Of a stretch of 32,233 bases of DNA, positions 8,492-14,336 are shown in pieces. The DNA lies in assembly GCA_016295895.1 (NCBI GenBank), contig JAEDKI010000002.1:1-32233 (forward strand), read 5' to 3'. Source of the DNA: Clostridiaceae bacterium. GTDB lineage: Bacteria; Bacillota; Clostridia; Oscillospirales; Acutalibacteraceae. Under the pieces are notes generated by a model that was given only the letters and a program-made list of their open reading frames with translations, made no database searches and had not been told where the DNA came from. The number at the start of each line of letters is the position of its first letter. The first letter of the stretch is position 1. Both the position numbers and the translations under genes were made by a program.

Positions 8492-9880
8492 TTACTGTCT
8501 CTCCTTTAATTTCTTTATCATTATTTTAGCCGCTTTATATATATCGCCGCAGCCGAGGGTGATTATTAAATCTCCCTTTTCGGCGTTGTCAACGGCATAT
8601 TGTGCAACTTCTTCAAAGGTGTTGAACCAAACGCTGCCGGGAATCTTCTCGGCAAGCTGAGAAGTGTAGATATTATAGGTGTTAACCTCTCTTGACCCCA
8701 TGATTTCAGTCATAATGCAGCGGTCGGGTATCTGAAGCACCCTGACAAAATCATCAAAAAGAATTGCTGTTCTTGAATAAGTGAACGGCTGAAAAACAGC
8801 CCAAACCTTGTTATATCCCATGTTCATGGCAGTCTTGAGAGTAACCTCAAGTTCTCTCGGGTGGTGGGCGTAGTCATCGGCTATCGTTATGCCGCCGATT
8901 TCCGCAAGCTTTTCAAAGCGTCTGCCTGCACCGTGAAAATCCGCAATTCCCTTAACGCACTGTTCAAAGGTAACGCCCGAATACATTGCCGAAGCTATAA
9001 CCGCAAGAGCATTATAAACATTGTGTCTGCCGGGAATGGAGAGCTGAACTCTGCCGAGATTTTCTCCGTCTTTGATAAGGTCAAATGAAGCGTATTCGTT
9101 CTCGGAGCTTATATTAACCGCTCTGTAATCGTTGCCCTCGCCCGTGCCGAAGGTGATAAGAGGTTTGTTGCATATTTCTTTTGCGGCATTGACCGCTTCA
9201 ATCGTGTTGGCGTCGTCACCATTGAAAACAATAACCTTTGTCGCCATAGATGCAAATTTCGTGAATGACTTTTTGAGATTTTCAAGAGTTTTGAAATAGT
9301 CAAGATGATCCTCGTCAATGTTGAGAATGACTGCAACATCGGGCGAAAGATCAAGGAAGGTGTCAACGAATTCGCATGCTTCGCAGACCATATGCTCGCT
9401 GTGACCGACCATTCCGTTTGAGCCTGTCAGCGGAAGCTTGCCGCCGATGACCGCCGTGGGGTCAAACTTCGCTTCAATAAGCACCTGAGTGAGCATTGAA
9501 CAGGCGGTTGTCTTGCCGTGAGTGCCGCTGATGCAGATGCTGTTCGGGTAAATTCTCGTGACCGCTCCGAGCAGCTTGCTTCTTTCAAAGGTCGGAATGC
9601 CCGAAGCCTTTGCGGCAACAAGCTCGGGGTTGTCTTTGAGCAGGGCGGCGGTGTAAACAATCATTTCGGCACCCTCAATATTTTCCGCTCTCTGACCCAT
9701 GGCAACGGGGATTCCGAGAGAACGGATTCTTGCGAGAGTGTCTGTCTCATTGTTGTCGGAGCCGCTGAGGATATAGCCCTCTTTATGGAGAATTTCGGCA
9801 AGCGGGCACATTCCGGAGCCGCCGATGCCGATAAAATGGATTCTTTTAACGGTTTTAAGTAAATTATCAATTTCAGGCAT
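8492..9880 (-). CDS. murC: UDP-N-acetylmuramate--L-alanine ligase MurC
   Basis: MurC adds L-alanine to UDP-MurNAc in cytoplasmic peptidoglycan precursor synthesis, using ATP. The 462-residue protein has the N-terminal Rossmann loop HFIGIGGSGM (15-24), the Mur-ligase P-loop SGTHGKTT (118-125), the central NIDEDHLDYF metal/ATP region, and ADDYAHHPRELEVTL in the C-terminal domain typical of MurC. AAAGGAAG stands about 9 nt upstream of the ATG. It is not in a dcw cluster here: its only likely operon partner is the downstream beta-galactosidase gene, and it is divergent from the dipicolinate synthase genes. Confidence 0.96.
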   Translation of the reverse strand: MPEIDNLLKTVKRIHFIGIGGSGMCPLAEILHKEGYILSGSDNNETDTLARIRSLGIPVAMGQRAENIEGAEMIVYTAALLKDNPELVAAKASGIPTFERSKLLGAVTRIYPNSICISGTHGKTTACSMLTQVLIEAKFDPTAVIGGKLPLTGSNGMVGHSEHMVCEACEFVDTFLDLSPDVAVILNIDEDHLDYFKTLENLKKSFTKFASMATKVIVFNGDDANTIEAVNAAKEICNKPLITFGTGEGNDYRAVNISSENEYASFDLIKDGENLGRVQLSIPGRHNVYNALAVIASAMYSGVTFEQCVKGIADFHGAGRRFEKLAEIGGITIADDYAHHPRELEVTLKTAMNMGYNKVWAVFQPFTYSRTAILFDDFVRVLQIPDRCIMTEIMGSREVNTYNIYTSQLAEKIPGSVWFNTFEEVAQYAVDNAEKGDLIITLGCGDIYKAAKIMIKKLKERQ

Positions 9881-9911
9881 GATAAAGGCTTCCTTTCTCA
9901 GTATCTATTTT

Positions 9912-9917
9912 ATTATA
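9912..9917 (-). promoter_or_regulatory. Candidate -10 element for murC-lacZ
   Basis: Read on the minus strand this is TATAAT, about 32 nt upstream of the murC ATG and within an AT-rich tract. The -35 position at a 17-nt spacing reads TTTATT, a poor match, so the element is plausible but not secure. Confidence 0.4.
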
Positions 9918-9978
9918 TATCATATGAAAGGAAAAATAAAGAAAAACTTTATATATTGCACAAGATTTTTTTGTTGTC

Positions 9979-10005
9979 ACAGCTTAACGCTTAATTCATA
10001 AAATG
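9979..10005 (+). promoter_or_regulatory. Candidate sigma-K promoter of dpaAB
   Basis: AC at 9979-9980, a 16-nt gap, then CATAAAATG at 9997-10005 matches the sigma-K pattern (AC, 16-17 nt, CATANNNTA) at all but the last position. It ends 26 nt before the dpaA start. In B. subtilis the dipicolinate synthase operon is transcribed in the mother cell by sigma-K, so context supports the match. A sigma-E reading of the same -10 (CATACAAT-like) lacks a fitting -35. Confidence 0.55.
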
Positions 10006-10031
10006 TTATTGAAACCCGAGGGGGTGAAAGG

Positions 10032-10895
10032 TTGAAAAAAATCAATAATTTTCTGATAATCGGCGGCGACGGCAGGCAGTTATATATGGCAGACTATCTT
10101 GAAAGCCTCGGTTACGGAGTTGAAATATACGGCTTGCCGGAAAAAGAGCGTAAATGCGTTGAAAACATTGAAGAAGCCGTTCAAAAAAGCGATGCGCTGA
10201 TACTTCCGTTGCCTGCGGTTAAAGGCGAAAAAAATATTTACTCGATTGTTCCGATGAAAGAAACCGTTGACGATATTTCATTGATGATAAAGCAGGAACA
10301 GCCGATTTTTGCCGGAATGGTGAGCAGGGGAGTTGAAGCAAAGCTGACTTTGGGCGGCGGAAAGGTTTTTGATTATTTCCGCCGTGAGGATGTGACCGTT
10401 ATGAACACCGTGCCGACTGCGCAGGGAATCCTGAAAACGATGATTGACAACATTGATTATACGGTTCATTCAAGTCGATGTGCCGTTTTCGGCTACGGCA
10501 GAGTGGCAAAGGTTACTGCGGATATCCTTTCAAAAATCGGAGCGGAAGTAACGGTTTGCGCAAGAAAATACGGCGATCTGGCGGCGGCTGAAATCAAGGG
10601 GATGAACGGCTGTCTGATTTCTGATTTTTATAAAACAGCACATGAATATGATATTATTATCAACACCGTTCCGTCTGTTGTAATTGACCGAAAGATTCTT
10701 GAAAATGTTCAATCCGACTGCCTGATTATCGATGTGGCGTCCGCACCGTTCGGAACTGATTTTGCGGCGGCTTACGAGCTTGGAATCCATGCAATTCAAT
10801 GCCCGTCTTTGCCCGGCAAGGTTGCGCCGAAAACGGCGGGAAGAATAATAGCTGACGGAATAATTAATATGATGAAGGAGTGTGAGTATGGATAA
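10032..10895 (+). CDS. dpaA: Dipicolinate synthase subunit A (SpoVFA/DpaA)
   Basis: With DpaB it oxidises the dihydrodipicolinate-pathway intermediate to dipicolinic acid, the calcium chelator of the spore core, in the mother cell during sporulation. The 287 residues are close to the roughly 297 of B. subtilis SpoVFA. An N-terminal nucleotide-binding-like loop IIGGDGRQLYMADYL (9-23) and a second Rossmann motif AVFGYGRVAKVTADIL (about 151-166) are visible. The best start is TTG at 10032, preceded by the strong AGGGGGTGA at 5-8 nt. It overlaps dpaB by 8 nt. The usual B. subtilis operon companions (asd, dapG, dapA) are absent. This is the clearest evidence that the host makes endospores. Confidence 0.94.
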   Translation: MKKINNFLIIGGDGRQLYMADYLESLGYGVEIYGLPEKERKCVENIEEAVQKSDALILPLPAVKGEKNIYSIVPMKETVDDISLMIKQEQPIFAGMVSRGVEAKLTLGGGKVFDYFRREDVTVMNTVPTAQGILKTMIDNIDYTVHSSRCAVFGYGRVAKVTADILSKIGAEVTVCARKYGDLAAAEIKGMNGCLISDFYKTAHEYDIIINTVPSVVIDRKILENVQSDCLIIDVASAPFGTDFAAAYELGIHAIQCPSLPGKVAPKTAGRIIADGIINMMKECEYG

Positions 10896-11460
10896 TATTA
10901 CCGCAGGATTCGCACTTTGCGGTTCGTTTTGCACCTTTGAAAAAGCAATCGCACAGATTACCGAGCTGAGAAGCAGGGGGGCGGATGTTGTTCCGATAAT
11001 GTCAAATAACGCCTTTTCAACCGACACAAGGTTCGGCAAAGCGGCTGATTTTGTTGAAAAAATCGAGGCAATGTGTGAAAAGAAAGTGATTTCAACCCTG
11101 ACTTCGGCTGAACCGATTGGTCCCGAAAAACTGCTTGACATTCTGATAATAGAGCCGTGCACGGGCAACACTCTTGCAAAGCTTGCAAGTGGAGTAACCG
11201 ACACGCCCGTCACCCTTGCGGCAAAGGCTCATCTGCGCAACGAAAGACCGTTGCTTATTGCGGTTTCAACGAACGACGCTCTTTCAACCGCCGCTCAGAA
11301 CATAGGCAGACTGCTGAATTGCAGAAATGTTTATTTCGTTCCCATGAGGCAGGATAACTGCGAAAAGAAGCCGAGGAGCATTGTTGCGGATTTTTCGAGA
11401 ACCTGCGAAGCCGCCGAAGCCGCTTTGAACGGCAAACAACTTCAGCCGATATTGATTTAA
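10888..11460 (+). CDS. dpaB: Dipicolinate synthase subunit B (SpoVFB/DpaB), flavoprotein-like
   Basis: Second subunit of dipicolinate synthase, with the fold of the flavoprotein/decarboxylase family. The start GFALCGSFCTFEKAI and the later PCTGNTLAKLASGVTDTPVTLAAKAHLRNERP segment (about 88-119) are typical of DpaB. The chosen ATG at 10888 gives 190 residues and has GAAGGAG 7 nt upstream; a GTG two codons earlier (10882) would sit 1 nt from that site and is rejected. It overlaps the dpaA stop by 8 nt, so the subunits are translationally coupled. A bidirectional terminator follows within 20 nt. Confidence 0.94.
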   Translation: MDNITAGFALCGSFCTFEKAIAQITELRSRGADVVPIMSNNAFSTDTRFGKAADFVEKIEAMCEKKVISTLTSAEPIGPEKLLDILIIEPCTGNTLAKLASGVTDTPVTLAAKAHLRNERPLLIAVSTNDALSTAAQNIGRLLNCRNVYFVPMRQDNCEKKPRSIVADFSRTCEAAEAALNGKQLQPILI

Positions 11461-11479
11461 CGGATTACAGATAAAAAAA

Positions 11480-11521
11480 CAGAGACGGGCACATTCAATG
11501 CACCTGTCTCTGAATTTTTTT
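11480..11521. terminator. Bidirectional terminator between dpaB and the convergent membrane-protein gene
   Basis: A 10-bp stem (CAGAGACGGG, 11480-11489, with CCTGTCTCTG, 11503-11512, one G-T pair) has a T7 run downstream and an A7 run upstream, so both strands have a U-tract. It serves dpaAB on the plus strand and the membrane-protein gene (stop at 11520) on the minus strand. Confidence 0.88.
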
Positions 11522-12476
11522 ATTTCTTGTTTTTCTTTGCTTTTTTCGGGCTTGATGCCGCCTTGGGAGTTTTCTTTTCGAGGAAAACAAGAAGCAGACA
11601 CCAAAGAGCGGCAAGCAGAACGAACAGGAGACAAACGAGAATTGCGTTCTGAAGCGCAAAGCTGAGAATTCCGCCGAGAGCGGGTATGTAAGACTGAATA
11701 AGACCGTAGCAGTCCGAAGCCATTATGGTTACGGGATAAGCCGACTGATTGGCAATGTCCGTTGTTGAAAGCTCCGAATCGCTGTCTGAAATGATGTTGG
11801 CATAATTGATAACATTGATACTGCATCCCGATTCGGAGGCGGGAACGGCGATAAGATCCTGAGCGGCATATTCGCTTGCGGAGAGTTTCTTTGAAATGAT
11901 GAGGTCGCCCTTTGAAACGCCGAGGGCTTCAACATCACAGCTCATTGTGTTAAAACAAATTCCGCCGATGTCAGAGCCGTTGTTGTCAAGGAATATGGCA
12001 ACAAAACAGCCGAGCATGAAAACGACGACGGTTGCGGCGAGCATAACAATTGAAATAATCTTTCCTGCCAGAACTCCGCCGCTTTTCTTTGCCTTTTCGG
12101 GCATGTCAATATGAGCTTCGCCGTAATTGCCTTTTGAGAAATCAAGATCTTCTTCCTGCTCATTATCGTCAGCTCCGACGGGAACATATGACGGAGAGCT
12201 CTGACCGATGGGAACAAGCGGACGAGCCTTTTTCTGAACGGGCTGTTCGGCTTTCGGCTCAAATGCGGGTTCTGCCGAAGTCGGACGGGCAGGGGGATTA
12301 AAATATCTCGGGGCTGAACCGACCGTTGCTTCGCTTCGCTGAACGGAGTCGGCTTTATTTATCTCGGGAATAAGACTTTTTGCTTCCGCACCGCTTTCAG
12401 CAGGCTTTGAAGCTCTTGTTTTGGAAACAAACTCGAGGTCGAGCTCGTCAATGCTTTTTAATCGGAATTGTTCCAT
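11520..12476 (-). CDS. Membrane protein resembling a degenerate S26 (SipW-like) signal peptidase
   Basis: The 318-residue protein has a polar, proline-rich and probably disordered N-terminus (1-130), a transmembrane helix at about 139-163, an extracytoplasmic domain at about 165-265, a second helix at about 276-299 and a lysine-rich tail. The domain reads like the core of a SipW-type signal peptidase: FNTMSCDVEALGVSKGDLIISKKL (175-198) aligns with the SGSMEP..GDLVIVK box, and QSYIPALGGILSF before the last helix fits the end of that family. The Ser of the SM motif is Thr (T177), and no His stands where the second catalytic residue is expected (INYANII). I infer a non-catalytic relative; function unknown. 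The gene follows the DivIVA-like gene by 38 nt and has only a weak AAAGG site. Confidence 0.6.
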   Translation of the reverse strand: MEQFRLKSIDELDLEFVSKTRASKPAESGAEAKSLIPEINKADSVQRSEATVGSAPRYFNPPARPTSAEPAFEPKAEQPVQKKARPLVPIGQSSPSYVPVGADDNEQEEDLDFSKGNYGEAHIDMPEKAKKSGGVLAGKIISIVMLAATVVVFMLGCFVAIFLDNNGSDIGGICFNTMSCDVEALGVSKGDLIISKKLSASEYAAQDLIAVPASESGCSINVINYANIISDSDSELSTTDIANQSAYPVTIMASDCYGLIQSYIPALGGILSFALQNAILVCLLFVLLAALWCLLLVFLEKKTPKAASSPKKAKKNKK

Positions 12477-12514
12477 AACTGAAATTCTGCCTTTCTGTTT
12501 TGTGAGCGGTGTTA

Positions 12515-12829
12515 TTATTTTGAAATTTTGGTGCGAAGAATAACATTTTCTCTTGTGATTTCTTCGCTGAGCTTAACTATTTTGTCAATGCTCGAAAGAA
12601 CTGCTGCGTCTGTTGCGGGAGCGGCAGCGGCTGCACCGCCTGCCTTGAGAGCCTTGTTCTCGTCGGAAAGGGAGCGGCATATCTTCTTGAGCTTCTCGTT
12701 GTTTGACTCGGTTGCCTTTGCATATTCAAAAACCTTTTTATATTCAGCTTTAAGAACTGCTATGTATTGCTCAACCTGCTCGCAGTTGTAGCCGTTCTGA
12801 ACTTTCTGAAATAAATCTTTATTTTCCAT
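12515..12829 (-). CDS. Short DivIVA/GpsB-like coiled-coil protein
   Basis: The 104-residue protein begins MENKDLFQKVQNGYNCEQVEQYIAVL, matching the N-terminal lipid-binding and dimerising box of DivIVA/GpsB proteins (F..V..GY...QV..Y). A coiled coil follows (about 25-60), then an Ala-rich linker (GGAAAAAPA) and a second short coiled coil (about 78-104). DivIVA proteins mark curved membranes at poles and septa; whether this one does is inference. The start at 12829 was chosen because GGAGGA lies about 8 nt upstream; an in-frame extension to 12901 would translate the AT-rich leader and is unlikely. It probably forms an operon with the downstream membrane protein, suggesting a membrane-bound pair at the division site or pole. 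Confidence 0.75.
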   Translation of the reverse strand: MENKDLFQKVQNGYNCEQVEQYIAVLKAEYKKVFEYAKATESNNEKLKKICRSLSDENKALKAGGAAAAAPATDAAVLSSIDKIVKLSEEITRENVILRTKISK

Positions 12830-12869
12830 AAAATTTGTCCTCCGTAAAACAAAAAAACTTTTCTCTTTG

Positions 12870-12898
12870 AATATACCACATATTGAACAAAAAAACAA
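12870..12898 (-). promoter_or_regulatory. Candidate sigma-A promoter for the DivIVA-like operon
   Basis: Minus-strand TTGTTT (12893-12898), a 17-nt spacer and TATATT (12870-12875) lie about 40 nt upstream of the ATG at 12829. The region is very AT-rich, which raises the chance of a random match. Confidence 0.5.
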
Positions 12899-12967
12899 CA
12901 AAAAAATAAAAAAAATATACCAAATGTTATTGAATTATGCCGACAATGGATGAAAATAAATTTTTTT

Positions 12968-12986
12968 GTGAAATTTCGGATTTCAC
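12968..12986. promoter_or_regulatory. Inverted repeat immediately upstream of the gntR promoter
   Basis: GTGAAAT (12968-12974), 5 nt, ATTTCAC (12980-12986): a perfect 7-bp inverted repeat ending at the base before the -35 hexamer. It could be a second regulator site or part of the UP region. The next bases CACTT-GACA-AAGTG (12984-12997) make another small palindrome overlapping the -35. Confidence 0.45.
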
Positions 12987-13015
12987 TTGACAAAGTGTCC
13001 TTATGCGGATATACT
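12987..13015 (+). promoter_or_regulatory. Near-consensus sigma-A promoter of the gntR-ABC operon
   Basis: TTGACA (12987-12992), exactly 17 nt, TATACT (13010-13015), with one mismatch to consensus overall. It lies 53 nt before the repressor start and just upstream of a long palindrome, so it is likely strong and tightly repressed. Confidence 0.88.
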
Positions 13016-13019
13016 ATAG

Positions 13020-13042
13020 GTGTGATATCTGTGATATCACAC
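13020..13042. promoter_or_regulatory. Palindromic operator for the GntR-family repressor
   Basis: GTGTGATATC (13020-13029), 3 nt, GATATCACAC (13033-13042): a perfect 10-bp inverted repeat. It starts 4 nt after the -10 hexamer, about where transcription begins, and 27 nt before the gntR start. The length and position fit autorepression by the dimeric YtrA-type regulator encoded next. The binding itself is inferred. Confidence 0.75.
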
Positions 13043-13068
13043 TTGCAAGGTGAAAGGAGGACGGCAGT

Positions 13069-13440
13069 TTGATAATTGTAGATAAAAAGAGCCGTGTGCC
13101 GGTATATGAGCAGATTAAAAATCAAATCATAACCTTCATAAGGCTCGGAGTTTATCCCGTTCATTCAAAGCTTCCGTCAATCCGTTCAATTTCCGCCGAA
13201 ACTTCAACCAATGTCAACACGGTTAAAAAAGCTTTTTCGGAGCTTGAACTCAGCGGGGTAATCTACACCGTTCCCGGCACGGGCAGCTTCGTGAGCGAAA
13301 ATGCGCTTTCGGGCAGCAACCTTGCCGCAAAGGCCATGCGGCAGCTTGTTGATGACATCGAAACCGCAAAATCAATCGGAGTTACTGCGGAGGAAATTAT
13401 CGAAACGGTTAAATCTATTTATAAGGAGGAAGAGCTGTGA
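13069..13440 (+). CDS. GntR-family transcriptional regulator, YtrA type
   Basis: A DNA-binding repressor that probably controls its own operon. The 123-residue protein has an N-terminal winged helix (about 9-77) with the GntR pattern PVYEQIKNQIITFIRLGVYP, KLPSIRSISAETSTNVNTVKKAFSELE and GVIYTVPGTGSFV, and only about 45 further residues. That short C-terminus without a ligand-binding domain defines the YtrA subfamily, which typically sits in front of ABC transporter genes, as here. The start is TTG at 13069, with AAAGGAGG 8 nt upstream. It overlaps the ATPase gene by 4 nt (GTGA). YtrA-type regulators often respond to cell-envelope-active antibiotics, but the inducer cannot be read from sequence. 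Confidence 0.92.
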   Translation: MIIVDKKSRVPVYEQIKNQIITFIRLGVYPVHSKLPSIRSISAETSTNVNTVKKAFSELELSGVIYTVPGTGSFVSENALSGSNLAAKAMRQLVDDIETAKSIGVTAEEIIETVKSIYKEEEL

Positions 13441-14336
13441 TTGAAGTTTGCAATGTCACAAAAAATTTCGGAAAATTTACCGCAATCGAGGGTCTGTCAT
13501 TCTCGGTTGAAAAAGGCTCGATTTACGGCCTTGTCGGATATAACGGAGCGGGAAAAACAACTCTGCTCAAAACAATTTGCGGAGTGTTCCGTGCCGACGG
13601 CGGCAAGGTGATTATCGACGGAGAGGAATCCTTTGACAGCGCAAGAGTAAAGAGCAGATTATTCTTTGCGCCCGATGATTTATATTTTGAGCCGTACTCA
13701 ACAATTGAAAAAATGGGAAAATTCTACAGCGGATATTATCCCAATTTCAGCTTTGATACGCTTGACAAGCTCTGCAAGGTTTTCGGGCTTGACAAAACCA
13801 AAAAAATCAATTCTTTTTCAAAGGGAATGCAAAGGCAAGCGGAACTGATTCTTGCCATTTCCTCAAAGCCCGATTATCTGCTTTTTGACGAAAGCTTTGA
13901 CGGCCTTGACCCTCAGAAACGCAGTCTTGTCAACAACATGATAATTGAGTATGTTGCCGAAACCGATTGCAGCGTTATTATTTCATCGCATAATCTTCAC
14001 GAACTGACAGATATCTGCGACCACATCGGTCTTATAAACGGCAAAAAAATCGTTCTTGACTGCTCGGTTGACGATATCAGCGCAAGCAGATGCAAATTCA
14101 GGCTCGTTTTTTCTCACGATGTTGACGAAAGCGACTTTGAAGGCATTCCTTACAAGAAGCTTTCCAAAGACGGCAAAATCATTACCGTTTCAATGGCAGG
14201 CGATTCTGATGAAAACGAGGAGCTTCTCAAAAAGCTGAACCCGATTCTGATTGAAAAGTTCCCGCAGACCCTTGAAGAAATATTCCTTGACGAAATGGAG
14301 GGCACAGATTATGACTTCAAAGAAATCTTCGGTTAA
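13437..14336 (+). CDS. ABC transporter ATP-binding protein
   Basis: The nucleotide-binding subunit of the transporter encoded by this operon. In 299 residues it shows Walker A GYNGAGKTT (34-42), signature NSFSKGMQRQ (125-134, a variant of LSGGQ usual in YtrB/antibiotic-type ATPases), Walker B YLLFDESFDGLD (147-158) with the catalytic Glu, and the switch His in IISSHNLHEL (H185). A C-terminal extension of about 85 residues follows the ATPase core. The start is GTG at 13437, overlapping the gntR stop, with AAGGAGGA 6-7 nt upstream. The gene overlaps the permease gene by 26 nt, so the two products are likely made in fixed ratio. Confidence 0.93.
   Translation: MIEVCNVTKNFGKFTAIEGLSFSVEKGSIYGLVGYNGAGKTTLLKTICGVFRADGGKVIIDGEESFDSARVKSRLFFAPDDLYFEPYSTIEKMGKFYSGYYPNFSFDTLDKLCKVFGLDKTKKINSFSKGMQRQAELILAISSKPDYLLFDESFDGLDPQKRSLVNNMIIEYVAETDCSVIISSHNLHELTDICDHIGLINGKKIVLDCSVDDISASRCKFRLVFSHDVDESDFEGIPYKKLSKDGKIITVSMAGDSDENEELLKKLNPILIEKFPQTLEEIFLDEMEGTDYDFKEIFG

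Noticed and set aside
10530..11213. 227-codon minus-strand frame opposite dpaA-dpaB
   Set aside because: Both sense genes are well supported and the antisense product resembles no family.
12829..12901. Longer N-terminus for the DivIVA-like protein
   Set aside because: The extension translates the AT-rich leader containing the candidate promoter and ribosome site, and the DivIVA box begins right at the shorter start.
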